From contig CAVPBX010000009.1 in NCBI GenBank assembly GCA_963702305.1, positions 1-64,000 of the forward strand: a DNA stretch of 64,000 nt. The letters run 5' to 3'. This stretch comes from PALSA-693 sp963702305 (lineage in GTDB: Bacteria; Actinomycetota; Acidimicrobiia; Acidimicrobiales; Palsa-688). The position numbers were made by a program, and so were the translations under genes. Each line of letters begins with the position of its first letter. Position 1 is the stretch's first letter. This document shows, piece after piece, positions 27,725 through 37,690 of the stretch. The notes under the pieces are model-generated. The model was not told the origin of the DNA. It did not search any database and saw only the letters and a program-made list of their open reading frames with translations.

Positions 27725-27778
27725 GACGAGACGCGGCCCGGAAAAGTGACATGTCACATTCCTCGGGGCTGTCTCGTC
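27725..27778. promoter_or_regulatory. Back-to-back ECF41-type promoters
   Basis: The palindrome gtgacatgtcac (27747-27758) supplies a TGTCAC -35 element on each strand. Plus strand: TGTCACA (27752-27758), 16 bp, CGTC (27775-27778), reading to the sigma gene. Minus strand: TGTCACT, 16 bp, CGTC (27728-27725), reading to the VOC-ABC operon. The combination TGTCACA/CGTC is, from the literature as I recall it, the ECF41 consensus. Confidence 0.8.
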
Positions 27779-27845
27779 CTATCTGACGGGTCGAATGGGC
27801 CCGAGGGCAGCCGCCCCCACCACGCTCGTCGAGGGATGCGATCAG

Positions 27846-28748
27846 ATGACATCGACAGCCACACCCGACCAGTTCGCCGAGGCCTGGAAGCGACATCGCC
27901 CCCACCTCGTCGACCTGGCCTTCCGCATGCTCGGCAACATCGGCGACGCGGAGGACGTGGTCCAGGAGGCGTTCTCCCGGCTGCTCCGGGCCCGCACCGA
28001 GCAGATCGAAGACGAGCGGGGCTGGCTCACGGTCGTCACCAGCCGCCTGTGCCTGGACCAGATCCGGTCGGCCCGGTCCCGCCGCGAACGCGCCACCGAC
28101 GTCGGCGCCGACGACTCCGGCCTCCACGGCCCCGGTCGAGGCCCCACTCGCCCCTTGGCCGATCCAGCCGACCGGGTCACCCTGGACGACAACGTGCGCC
28201 TGGCGCTGCTCGTCGTCCTCGAACGACTCAGCCCGGCCGAACGGGTCGTCTTCGTCCTGCACGACATCTTCCAGCTGCCGTTCGACGCCATCGCCGAGAC
28301 CGTCGGGCGGTCCTCGCCAGCCTGCCGGCAACTGGCCCGACGGGCCCGCAAGAAGGTGGAGGAGGACGAGGGCCGCGCCGGACTCGACGTGGGGACGGCC
28401 CTCCACCAGGCCGTCACCGAGCGCTTTATCGCCGCCTGCGCCAACGGGAACCTGGAGGGATTGCTCGAAGTGCTCGACCCGGACGTGTCCGGCGACGTCG
28501 ACACCCGGATCCGGGGGCCGGTGGTCGGCGCCCGACGAGTGGCGAGCAACATCCTGCGCTTCTGGGCTGGGCGGGTGACCTTCGTATCGCAGCCGGTGGG
28601 CCAGCAGCCGGCGCTGCTGGCCTTCCGGGACCGCCAACTCGCCGCGGTCCTGCTGCTGACGATGGGCGGCGACCGGATCACCAAGATCCACGTCATCGCC
28701 GACCCGACCAAGCTCGAGTTTCTGCGGGCCCAGGTCGACGCCCGGTAG
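27846..28748 (+). CDS. sigJ: ECF41 (SigJ-like) RNA polymerase sigma factor with SnoaL-like C-terminal domain
   Basis: 300 residues from ATG 27846; an in-frame ATG 27795 is less likely. Region 2 has LAFRMLGNIGDAEDVVQEAF and WLTVVTSRLCLDQIRSAR. Region 4 has LSPAERVVFVLHDIFQLPFD. The C-terminal NTF2-like domain begins near ALHQAVTERFIAACANGNLE and ends with ADPTKLEFLRAQ, an equivalent of the NPDKV-type motif that governs ECF41 activity. The usual DGGGK motif appears degenerate (DVSGDVDTRIRG). The upstream promoter matches the ECF41 target, implying autoregulation. Confidence 0.92.
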   Translation: MTSTATPDQFAEAWKRHRPHLVDLAFRMLGNIGDAEDVVQEAFSRLLRARTEQIEDERGWLTVVTSRLCLDQIRSARSRRERATDVGADDSGLHGPGRGPTRPLADPADRVTLDDNVRLALLVVLERLSPAERVVFVLHDIFQLPFDAIAETVGRSSPACRQLARRARKKVEEDEGRAGLDVGTALHQAVTERFIAACANGNLEGLLEVLDPDVSGDVDTRIRGPVVGARRVASNILRFWAGRVTFVSQPVGQQPALLAFRDRQLAAVLLLTMGGDRITKIHVIADPTKLEFLRAQVDAR

Positions 28749-28919
28749 GTTCGGTTCGTCTACCGGCGTCAGCGCCAGCTGTCGGATTGATCGGGCTGTA
28801 GGGCGCCAAGCTGTTCGGGCGAGGATCGGCCGGGCCGGGTGTCCAGGGCGGTCGGGTGCAAGTATGAACTCTGCTGGAAGCAGCCCGGTCGCTCGATCGG
28901 TCGACGGGTGGGAGGTTTA

Positions 28920-30062
28920 GTGGAGCTGGAGATCAACTCGGAACAGGAGTTCTTCGTCGAGACGACGGAGAAATATCTGTCGGCTCGGGCCCCGGTGACG
29001 GAGCTACGAGCCCTGCGTGACGACCCGACCGGGTTCAACCGAGACTATTGGCTCCAGGGGGCCGAGCTGGGCTGGACGTCGCTCCTCGTGAACGAGGACC
29101 ACGGCGGAGGCAGCCTGTCGGGACGCCCGCTCGGCGATCTGGCCCTCCTGGCGTTCGTGTTCGGCCGCCATGCCGCCCCCGGACCTTTGGTCTCGTCCAA
29201 CATCGTGGCCGGCGCGCTGTCCGCAGCTGGATCCGCGGCGCAGCGCGCCGACGTGCTTCCCGGGTTGCTCTCCGGCGAGGTGATCGGTACCTGGTGCTAC
29301 GGCGAACCGCGCCCGCACGACCGCCTGGGCGAGGTGGCGGTCTCAGCGACCTCGTCAGGGGACACGGTCACGATCTCGGGGGTGAAGCGGCCGGTCGAGG
29401 GCGGCGTCAGCGCCGACCAGTTCCTCGTGACCGCGGCCGTGTCGGGCGGCGAGGGCTTGACGCAAGTGCTCGTGGAGGCCGGCGCGCCCGGCGTCACCGT
29501 CTCGCCCATGCACGGCGTGGATCTGACCCGCCGGTTCGCGACCGTGGCCTTCGAGGGCGTCGAGGTTCCGACCAGCGCGGTGGTAGGCGAGCCCGGAAAG
29601 GCCGACCGGGAGGTCGACCGCCAGGCGCGGATAGCCGTGGCGCTCGAGGTGACGCAGATGACCGGGGCCATGGACAAAGCGCTCGAGATGACCATCGAGT
29701 GGGCGTTCGACCGTTACTCCTTCGGGCGGCCCCTGGCCTCCTACCAGGAGCTGAAGCACCGCTTCGCCGACATGAAGCTGTGGTTGGAGGCCAGTCACGC
29801 CATCTCGGACGCTGCCGTTCGAGCGGTCGAGGACGACGCCCCGAACTCATGGGACCTGTTGTCCGCAGGCAAGGCGTACGTGGGCCACTACGGCGTCGAG
29901 TTGGTCCACGATTGCGTGCAGCTCCACGGGGGCATCGGGGTGACCTTCGATCACGATCTGCATCTGTATCTGCGCCGGGTGGTGCTCGGATCCGCCCTGT
30001 ACGGGACGGTGGCCGAGCACCGCGCCCGCCTGACGGACCAACTGGAGCAAAGAGCATCATGA
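28920..30062 (+). CDS. Acyl-CoA dehydrogenase-like protein, alpha-type subunit
   Basis: 380 residues from GTG 28920, with GGAGG at 28911. The three-domain fold is visible: N-terminal helices (EQEFFVETTEKYLSARAP), weakly conserved middle, and C-terminal domain with FDRYSFGRPLASYQELKHRF and QLHGGIGVTFDHDLHLYLRR. The usual catalytic Glu position is not obvious. Such divergent ACADs often form heterodimers with a second ACAD, here encoded next with a 4-bp overlap (ATGA), as in actinobacterial steroid and branched-acid degradation (FadE heteromers). Confidence 0.87.
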   Translation: MELEINSEQEFFVETTEKYLSARAPVTELRALRDDPTGFNRDYWLQGAELGWTSLLVNEDHGGGSLSGRPLGDLALLAFVFGRHAAPGPLVSSNIVAGALSAAGSAAQRADVLPGLLSGEVIGTWCYGEPRPHDRLGEVAVSATSSGDTVTISGVKRPVEGGVSADQFLVTAAVSGGEGLTQVLVEAGAPGVTVSPMHGVDLTRRFATVAFEGVEVPTSAVVGEPGKADREVDRQARIAVALEVTQMTGAMDKALEMTIEWAFDRYSFGRPLASYQELKHRFADMKLWLEASHAISDAAVRAVEDDAPNSWDLLSAGKAYVGHYGVELVHDCVQLHGGIGVTFDHDLHLYLRRVVLGSALYGTVAEHRARLTDQLEQRAS

Positions 30063-31328
30063 CCACGACCCAACCAATCAACGACGCGGCGATCGAAGAC
30101 GTCGAGAGCTTCCGCGTTCGCGCCCGAGCGTTTATCCGGGACAACCTCGCCCCCACGCAGTCGCGGTGGATGTTCGCCGAGATGAGCGACGAGCAGGAGC
30201 TGCAGGAGATGGCCCGGCAGCGGGGGCTGCAGCGCCAGCTTTTCGACGCCGGTTTCGCCGGCATCGTGGTGCCGAAGGAGTACGGGGGAGCGGGCCTGAC
30301 CCCGGCGCACGCCCGGGTGTTCAACGAGGAGATGGCCGGCTACGACGCCCCGACCATGCTCCAGGTCCCGAACTTCACCCCTTGCATGGCGGTGATCCTG
30401 GAGTTCGGCACGCACGAGCAGAAACTCGGCCACATCCCCCCGATCCTCAAAGGTGAGCACGTCTTCGTGCAGTTCCTCTCCGAGCCGTCGAGCGCGTCGG
30501 ACGCGGCCGGGGCTCAGACGACGGCCACGCGCGACGGCGAGGAGTGGATCCTCAACGGCTCCAAGATCTGGTCGTCGGGGGCGTGGCGGGCCGACTACGG
30601 GCTGTGCCTGGCGCGAACCAATTGGGACGTGGAGAAGCACCGGGGTTTGACTGTCTTCCTGGTCCCGGTCCACTCCGATGGTCTCGAGCTGCACCGCATC
30701 GAGATGCTGGGCGGAGGCCGGGAGTTCTGCCAGGAGTTCTTCACCGACGTCCGGATCCCCGACGCCGACCGCATCGGGGAGGTCGACGACGGTTGGACCG
30801 TCGGGATCCGCTGGCTGTTTCACGAGCGCAGCTTCGCCTTGTCGCCATACATCATCCGGGCCGACGGCGGCGACGCCTTCGGCACTCCCGACGAAGAGCT
30901 CATCCGCCTGGCCCGCGCAGGCCGGCCGCCTCGACGACCCCATCGCCCGGGACATGATCGGCGAGGTCAGAGCTAACTCCCTGGTGGCCGCCGAGGCGAC
31001 GAGGCGTATCACCCAGGCGATACGCACCGGCCACCTCAACGACCAGGGCGCCGCCCTGTCCCGCCTGCTCTCAGGGGTCAACGCCAGTCGTCAGAGCACG
31101 GTCGCCTTCGAGATAGCGGGTCCGAGCGGCGCGGTCTGGGACGCCAACGAGGAGGACCTGGGTCGCCGGGGAATGTCCTTTCTCGTCCGCCAGGCCGCCC
31201 AGATCGGCGGCGGCACCACCGAGATGGCCCGCAACGTCATCAGCGAGCGGGTGCTGGGCATGCCCCGGGAGCGGGCGGCCGACCGGGACGTCAGCTACCG
31301 GGACGCCCCGAAAGGCCGCGCCCGCTGA
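30059..31328 (+). CDS. Acyl-CoA dehydrogenase, one frameshift
   Basis: About 422 residues. The FAD-contact motif appears as VQFLSEPSSASDAAGAQTT, and IWSSGAWRADYGLCLAR and LPDVRIPDADRIGEVDDGW-like segments are clear. At about 30915-30925 a one-base shift is needed to pass from PDEELIRLARA to GRLDDPIARDMIGEVRANS. The C-terminus has AAQIGGGTTEMARNVISERV, the family signature. Starts inside the end of the preceding ACAD gene. Both ACADs probably form a heteromeric alpha,beta-dehydrogenase for an acyl-CoA with a bulky or cyclic side chain (inference). Confidence 0.87.
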
Positions 31329-31360
31329 CATAGAGCGAGACGACACATCGGGAGGACACC

Positions 31361-32593
31361 ATGCAAACCGACGACACCCTCATGTATATCCGGGACCGCA
31401 AGCTGCCGTATCCGGTTTTCGACGCCGACAACCACATGTACGAGAACCGCGACGCACTGACAAAGTTCCTGCCGCCCGGCTACGAGGGGATTGTCAAGTA
31501 CGTCGACATCAACGGTCGGACGAAGCTCGCCATCAATGACCAGATCACCAACTACATCCCGAACCCGACCTTCGCCAAGGTGGCCGTGCCCGGCGGGTAC
31601 GGCCTCGACGTGTCGCAGACGGGCAAACGGGCGGGCGGCGATTTCCGCACCAGCGGCGAGCGGGTCCGGGCCATGCCCGGTCTCGACGCCTTCTTCGACC
31701 CGGAGCCGCGCTTGGCGCTGATGCGCGACATGGGGATCGACCGGACCCTCCTGTGGCCCACTCTGGCCAGCGCGGTGGAGGAGCGCCTGGCGAGCGATCC
31801 GGACGCGGTCTGTGTCGTCATCCACGCCCTCAACCAATGGATGCACGAGCACTGGACGTTCAACTACGAGGACGCCCTTTACCCGACGCCGATCATCAGC
31901 TTGGCCAAGCTGGACTCGGCGTTGGCCGAGCTCGAATACATCGCGGCTCGCGGCGCTCGCCTCTTTCTCATTCGGGTGGCGCCGGTCCCGACGTGGAAGG
32001 GCCAGCGCTCGTTCGCCCTGGCGGAGTTCGACCCGTTCTGGGCGCGGGTTCAGGAACTCGGGCTCCTGGTCGGCATGCACTCCGGCGATCCGGGCTACAC
32101 CAAGTACATCAACGAGTGGGAAGGGGTCAACCGGGAGGCCAGCTTCGGGAGCATCGGCACCCCGGCCTTCATCGCCCTGATGTCGGAGAAGGACGCGCTC
32201 ATCGACGCCCTGGCGTCGATCATCGGCCACGGGCTCGCCATCCGCTTCCCGGACCTCAAGTTCCTTCCGGTCGAGTACGGGAGTACCTGGATCCGACCGT
32301 TCGTGGCCAAGCTGCGGCGCACCTACGAGCGCTCTCCGGTGCTCTTCGACGAGGATCCCTTTGTCACGTTCCAGCGGTCGATGTACATCCACGCCTTCCA
32401 CGAGCCGGACCCCAAGGGCCTCATCGACCTCGGGCTCAGAGCCGACCATCTGATGTTCGGGTCGGACTTCCCCCACCCCGAGGGCATGGCCGATCCGCTT
32501 GCCTATTCGGACGTCGTCGCCGACCTGTCCCCCGAAGACCAGGCCCTGATCATGGGGGGCACCATCAGCCGGCTGATGCACGTCGGGGGCTGA
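31361..32593 (+). CDS. COG2159-type amidohydrolase (TIM-barrel metal hydrolase/decarboxylase)
   Basis: 410 residues, ATG 31361 with GGGAGGACACC upstream. Metal-site segments: YPVFDADNHMYENRDAL at the N-terminus, LVGMHSGDPGYTKY in the middle, and HLMFGSDFPHPEGMADPL near the C-terminus (the conserved Asp of the amidohydrolase superfamily). The N-terminal D-x-N-H replaces the usual HxH. Members decarboxylate or hydrate aromatic acids (ACMSD, resorcylate decarboxylase) or hydrolyse cyclic esters. Same strand and operon as the two ACADs (32 bp gap). Confidence 0.88.
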   Translation: MQTDDTLMYIRDRKLPYPVFDADNHMYENRDALTKFLPPGYEGIVKYVDINGRTKLAINDQITNYIPNPTFAKVAVPGGYGLDVSQTGKRAGGDFRTSGERVRAMPGLDAFFDPEPRLALMRDMGIDRTLLWPTLASAVEERLASDPDAVCVVIHALNQWMHEHWTFNYEDALYPTPIISLAKLDSALAELEYIAARGARLFLIRVAPVPTWKGQRSFALAEFDPFWARVQELGLLVGMHSGDPGYTKYINEWEGVNREASFGSIGTPAFIALMSEKDALIDALASIIGHGLAIRFPDLKFLPVEYGSTWIRPFVAKLRRTYERSPVLFDEDPFVTFQRSMYIHAFHEPDPKGLIDLGLRADHLMFGSDFPHPEGMADPLAYSDVVADLSPEDQALIMGGTISRLMHVGG

Positions 32594-32807
32594 CCTCGGG
32601 AGCGTCAGTTGTGCCGAACCTAGCTCCGCCGGTTCACCGTTTCAACCACGTTGGATTCCTGGATCCCAGAGGTGCTGGACACCCCACAAGTCTAAGGTGG
32701 GCCGCTGCCGCGCCGCCGCGGCGAGTATCAACCGAGCGCTGGTCACAGTAAGTGGACAGCCGGCGGACTGCCGTTGTGGGTACGCACCGAAGGGGAGGGA
32801 ATCGCAC

Positions 32808-35121
32808 TTGGACGCGTTGGCGGGTATCAGGATCTTGGACCTGACTCGGGGGATCGCCGGACCGGCCGGAATCTTATTGCTGGCCGAGCACGGCGCCGAT
32901 GTCGTGAAGGTAGAGCCACCCGGGGGCGATCCGTACCGGAATTACCCCGGGTACCGGGCGTGGAATCGGAGCCGACGTTCGGTTGCCCTCGATCTCAAGT
33001 CGCCCGAGGGCAAGGAGCAATTCCTCGAGCTGCTGGGCACGGCCGACGTGCTGGCCGAGAGTTTCCGCCCCGGCGCCATGGCGGCGCTCGGTCTCGACTA
33101 CGAGTCATTGGCGGACCGCTTCCCGCAGGTGATTTACCTGTCGATTCCGGCTTATCCGTCCGACAGCCGCAACGCCACCCGACCAGGATGGGATGCTCTG
33201 GTCCAGGCCCGTTCGGGCCAGCAGTACGAGCAGCCCGGATGGCGTCCCGGCCCGACCTTCCTGGCCAGCCCCCTTCCGAGCATCGGCGCCTTGTACCTGG
33301 TACCGACCGCCATCCTGGCCGCCCTGCACGCACGCGAAGGCACCGGTCGGGGTCAGCGGGTGGAGACATCGCTGTACCAGGGGGTCCTTGCCTTCACCAC
33401 CATGCTGTGGGTGCACGCCGAACACCTTCAGAGTCGCGCCCAGACCGTGATGACCAAGACCTACCCGCCCGGGGTGCACCAGGCCGAGGTGATGGAGTGC
33501 GCGGACGGCTGGATCCAGGTCCTGCCGGGGTCGACCCAGAAGAAGGGCGCGAGCATCCACCAGATCTTCGACGTCCCCCCCGACACCCCACCGGCCGACA
33601 TTTACAAGGCCGTCGCCACGCTCATCCGGGACCACAAGCGTCAGGATGTGGTCGACCGGATGCACGAGGATCTCTACCAGGTGGCGGAGATTCTCCCGAC
33701 TCGTGAGGTGCTGCGCCACCCGCAGATCATCGCCAACGACATGACCGTCACCGTGGACGACCCCGAGGTCGGGCCCACCATCCAGGTCGGAATGCCGTTC
33801 CGGCTGTCACAGAGCCCGCCGAGGGCCCCCCGGCCCCGACCGAGGGTGGGAGAGCACAACGCCGAGGTGTTGTCGGAGACCCACACCCGACGGGCGCCAT
33901 CTCGCCAACTTCCGGACGGGGATCGTCCCCGCTATCCCCTCGACGGCATCCGGGTCCTCGACTTCGGTCGGATGCTGGCCGGCCCCTACGCCGGGATGGT
34001 GCTGGCTGGGCTCGGAGCCGACGTCATACACGTGGCGACCACCGCAGACAGTCCGATGGACAGCATGATGCGTTCGAGCAGCGTCCTCCTCGGCTGCGAG
34101 CAGGGCAAGCGCGCCATCCGGGTGGACGTGAAAGCGCCGGAAGGGCGCGAGGTGCTCCGACGATTGATCGAGCGCTCCGACATCGTCCATCACAACCTCA
34201 CCAAGGGCGTCGCCGAACGACTCGGGATCGACTACGAGTCGCTGCGCCGGATCAAGCCCGACATCATCTACTGCAACACCTACATGTACGGGCCCGACGG
34301 ACCGTTGTCGCACCTGGGCGGCAACGACTCGCTCGCCCAGGCCTTGAGCGGTCTCGAATACGAATCCGGTCCGGCCGAGGAGGGTAACCCGCCCCTCTAT
34401 TACCGGTTCGGGCACACCGACACCACCAACGCCCTGGCGTCGGTGGTAGGCGTCCTGACCGCGTTGGCACACCGGGACCGCACGGGGGAGGGGCAGGCGG
34501 TGTGGACTTCTCTGCTGAACGCGGCCGTGTACCTCAACTCGGACGTGTATCTGACCCCAAGACGGCACGTCGGACCCGCCCAAGCTCAACAAGAGCCAGA
34601 CCGGGTTGGGCGCCCTGTACCGGCTGTACGAGACCCAGGAGGGCTGGATTCAGGTCGCGGCGGTACGACCCGAACAGTGGTCCGCCCTGGTAGTGGCGGT
34701 GGGCCGGGCCGACCTCGAGCACGACGAGCGGTTCGCCACCCCAGAGGACCGGCGGGCCAATCGGGCCGTCCTGGAAGCGATCCTGGAGGAGGTGTTCCTC
34801 ACCCAGACAGCGATCCAGTGGCGCCGGTGTCTCGACGATGCCGGGATACCGGTCGAGATCTCGGTCAACACCGTAGACGGGGAGATGGTCCTCTTCGACG
34901 AGGACAACGTCAGGTTGGGACTCGTCGCCGAAACCCAGCACCCCGAGATGGGACGGTTGCGTCAGGTCGGCAGTCTGATCCGGTTTAGCGACACGCCGAG
35001 CACCGTTCTGCGCACACCCCCCCGTCCGGGCGAGCACACGGCCGAGCTGATGCGTTGGCTTGGCTACGACGAGGAGCGGATCGAGGCCCTCACGGCCGAC
35101 AGAGTAATCGCCGGTCCTTGA
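32808..35121 (+). CDS. Double-domain CaiB/BaiF (family III) CoA-transferase, one frameshift
   Basis: About 770 residues, TTG start at 32808 with GGGAGGG upstream. Two complete family III halves are in one chain: the first has GIRILDLTRGIAGPAG, HGADVVKVEPPGGD and RPGWDALVQARSG with the catalytic Asp. The second, from about 33,930, has DGIRVLDFGRMLAGPYAG, YGPDGPLSHLGGNDSLAQAL and a catalytic Asp in GGNDS. A one-base break near 34560-34565 interrupts LTP/DGTSDPPKLNK; the remainder runs to 35121. Should activate an organic acid as its CoA thioester, feeding the two ACADs. Fused tandem CoA-transferases are known but not common. Confidence 0.85.
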
Positions 35122-35151
35122 GCCGCCTCGCCGATAACGCCCGCTGGGACC

Positions 35152-36078
35152 TCATCCCCACCCGGGCCGGAAGTCGCCTGGAACGTCCCAGGTGGTGAAG
35201 CCGAAGACGACACCCTGACTGGAGTCGGGGTCGCTAAAGAGGAAGTGGTCGTCGCGTGTCGCGAAACGGAACCCCTTCGACATCAGGTAGGTCTCGGCCT
35301 CCCCGAGGTCACGAACGCGCAGCGAGACCGAATACAGGCTCGGCCCCAGCATGGCTAACGCCGCGCTCATCGGCGAAGTGTCGTCGAGCGGCTGGGCCAG
35401 CTCGATCACCAGGTCTGTCCCGACCGAGACGAAGGCGCTGTGGGTACGCTGCAACGCCATCTGGCCTTCGTGGATCAACGTTCCGCCCAGCGTCTTGACA
35501 TAGACGTCCCGGGCTTGAGCCAGGTCGGCCACGACCAGGGTCGTATGTGACGACTTCAAGACGTGGAGGGGGTGGTCCATGGCCCACGGGCTCGGGTCGA
35601 AGTCCAGACCGAAGCGGGGATCGCGAAGCGGCGAGCCGGGACGTGGTGGTCCGATGAACTCGAGTTGGGTGATGGTGTCGTGCGGGTGGGTGAAGAGCGC
35701 GCCCGTCGGCATTTCCTCTTGCGAGCGGACGCCCGTACCGGAGTAGATCCGCACGCCGTCCGCAACGAGCTGGTCGTACAGCTCGGCAATGTCGCCTGGA
35801 TCCTCGGTGTACCACGCGATCGAGTGCCAAGCCCGGCCGAAGCGCCTCCAAAACCGTCCGATGGCGACTTCCTCCCAGCCGGCCACGTCGAAGGACGGGG
35901 CCATCGGCTCGACGCACAGGTCACCAATCAGTACCAGGGACCCGTAGCGCTTCAAGATGTCCGAGAATTGGTGGTCCATGAACCGCTCGACAGCGAACAC
36001 ATCGTCGTACCAGGCGTCGAGCGCGCCGAGGTCGTCGGTCATGTGGATGATATGGAAGTTCTTGCCTATTTGGAACAT
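35152..36078 (-). CDS. Two-domain VOC (glyoxalase/dioxygenase-like) protein
   Basis: 308 residues with two VOC repeats: residues 5-140 (FHIIHMTDDLGALDAWYDDV, RAWHSIAWYTEDPGDIAELY) and 170-300 (LKSSHTTLVVADLAQARDVY, YSVSLRVRDLGEAETYLMSK, FLFSDPDSSQGVVFGF). His residues in HIIHM, WHSIAW and SSHTTLV and a Glu in QLEFIG could be metal ligands, but I cannot fit the canonical extradiol triad. It is encoded on the opposite strand between the CoA-transferase and transporter genes. Confidence 0.82.
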   Translation of the reverse strand: MFQIGKNFHIIHMTDDLGALDAWYDDVFAVERFMDHQFSDILKRYGSLVLIGDLCVEPMAPSFDVAGWEEVAIGRFWRRFGRAWHSIAWYTEDPGDIAELYDQLVADGVRIYSGTGVRSQEEMPTGALFTHPHDTITQLEFIGPPRPGSPLRDPRFGLDFDPSPWAMDHPLHVLKSSHTTLVVADLAQARDVYVKTLGGTLIHEGQMALQRTHSAFVSVGTDLVIELAQPLDDTSPMSAALAMLGPSLYSVSLRVRDLGEAETYLMSKGFRFATRDDHFLFSDPDSSQGVVFGFTTWDVPGDFRPGWG

Positions 36079-36397
36079 CTGAAGCCAACCTAGGAGACCG
36101 GACCGCAGCCGAGGCTTGGACGCCCATGGCGCGATCTCGAAGGCTGCTTGTTGTCTCCGTGCCGCCTTCCTTCAACATAGTTTAGGCGGAGCCGGAGGTG
36201 GACGAAGCGGCGATTGTCGATCGCTGGGCGCGTCCAAGTGGGGCGGTTCCCCAGTCGTACAATGCGCCGGTTGTGGCGCCGGTTAAGATTTCGACCGCGT
36301 TCAAAAGGGCCGTCAAGGCCGGAAGGCTTCAATGCAGGTCGTCGTGTTTACGCGCAGCTCCCCGGACCGGGAGCGTCCACAGGGGGGTCTTTGTTCA
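36079..36397. promoter_or_regulatory. Divergent intergenic region before the first substrate-binding protein gene
   Basis: 318 bp between divergent genes, lower in GC than its flanks. It should contain both promoters. A G-run (aggggggt, 36381-36388) about 10 bases before GTG 36398 can serve as ribosome site. I could not assign -10 and -35 boxes or an operator with confidence. Confidence 0.4.
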
Positions 36398-37690
36398 GTG
36401 AGGATTAAGCGAGTTGGGGCGATGGCAGCCGCGTTCGGGTTGCTCATTGCCGTAGGCGCCACGGCGTGCGGGAGCAGTTCCAAACCGACCGGGAGCGCCA
36501 CCGCTTCGACGGCGGGTACCTCTGGTGGGACGTCGGCAACCTCGGCACCCGCGACGGGTACGCCGCTGGTCATTGGGACGGTCATCTCCCAGACCACCCC
36601 TGCGGGCTCCACCACCGTCGGTTCGGAGACGGTGAACGCCTGGGTGAAGTGGACGAACGCCCACGGCGGGATCGCGGGACACCCGGTGGTGGATTACTTC
36701 GTCGACGACAAGAGTGATCCGGCGACGGGGGTGGCGGCGGTAAAGGACCTGGTGGTCAACAAGCACATCATCGCCATCGTGGGCTCGAACTCCACCACGG
36801 AACAGAACTGGGCTACGTATGTGCTGCAGAAGCGCATCCCGGTGATCAACAGCGAGCTGATCGACGCCTTGTGGTTCACGAACCCGATGTTCTACCCGCT
36901 GGGCGGGACGGTGGTGACGAACATCTGGGGTCAGATGAAGGCGGCGGCGGTGGCGGGGGCCAAGAAGGTCGGCATCGTGTTGTGCACTGATGTCGCTGCC
37001 TGCGCCCAGGCGCAGCCGCTGTTCAAGGCGGACGCCCAAGCGGTCGGGCTGGACCCGGCGGTGAACACGCTGGCGTCGGATCTGGCTCCGAGCTACACGC
37101 CGCAGTGCTTGCAGCTGAAGGAGGCCGCGGTTCAGGCGGTGGCTGCGTTCGTGACGAACGCGGCCGGGTTCGCCCGGGACTGCGCCCGTCAGGGCTTGAA
37201 GCCCATCTACATCAACTCCGGTATGGGCCCCACGCTGTCATTGATCAAATCTAATCCCCTGCTCGGCAACACGGTCGGCTCGACACCGAACTATCCGTGC
37301 CTCGGCCCAGCCAGCCCAAGCGTTCCGGCCAGCGAAGACTTCGTCAATGCCATAAAGCAGTACGCATCCTCGCTCGCCCCCGGCGGCCATGACTACCCCA
37401 CCATCAGCGACTTCGTCTGCTCGGCTTGGGTGGGTGGAGAGGGCTTCATCAAGGCGATCGAGAACGCGAATATCGCCGCCAGCGCGACCGCGACCAACGA
37501 CGACGTGATCCGGGGCTTGTCGATGTTCAACAAAGAGACCCTCGGAGGCCTCACCGTTCCGGTCACGCTGAGCGACGGCACCAAGCCCAACCCGCAGAAC
37601 GAATGCATCTTCCTCTACCGGTGGGTGGGTCAGACGTTCGAGGCCGTGCCGGCGATGTTCGTGCCGACCTGCATGCCCGCAGCCGGCTAA
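36398..37690 (+). CDS. Branched-chain-type ABC substrate-binding lipoprotein, copy 1
   Basis: 430 residues from GTG 36398. The lipobox is VGATACGS, followed by a Ser/Thr/Gly linker. The mature protein has the type I periplasmic-binding (LivK/Leu-Ile-Val) fold: TPLVIGTVISQTTPAG, VNAWVKWTNAHGGIAGHPVV, KDLVVNKHIIAIVGSNSTTE and the hinge and ligand-lobe segments GMGPTLSLIKSNPLLG and FIKAIENANIAASATATNDD. From 36632 to the end it is almost identical at DNA level to the gene at 42775, apart from residues about 299-340 and a few codons. Delivers a ligand to the adjacent LivHMGF importer. Confidence 0.92.
   Translation: MRIKRVGAMAAAFGLLIAVGATACGSSSKPTGSATASTAGTSGGTSATSAPATGTPLVIGTVISQTTPAGSTTVGSETVNAWVKWTNAHGGIAGHPVVDYFVDDKSDPATGVAAVKDLVVNKHIIAIVGSNSTTEQNWATYVLQKRIPVINSELIDALWFTNPMFYPLGGTVVTNIWGQMKAAAVAGAKKVGIVLCTDVAACAQAQPLFKADAQAVGLDPAVNTLASDLAPSYTPQCLQLKEAAVQAVAAFVTNAAGFARDCARQGLKPIYINSGMGPTLSLIKSNPLLGNTVGSTPNYPCLGPASPSVPASEDFVNAIKQYASSLAPGGHDYPTISDFVCSAWVGGEGFIKAIENANIAASATATNDDVIRGLSMFNKETLGGLTVPVTLSDGTKPNPQNECIFLYRWVGQTFEAVPAMFVPTCMPAAG
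36632..37690 (+). repeat. Long direct repeat, copy A (with 43000-44058)
   Basis: About 1,059 bp repeated at a constant offset of 6,368 bp without indels. By eye the first 560 bp differ only at about one codon (gagctg/agcctg at about 36853). Minor changes appear near 37194-37225, then a fully divergent 127-bp patch (37291-37417), then near identity to the end. The two copies flank the importer and an amidohydrolase gene as direct repeats. Confidence 0.9.
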
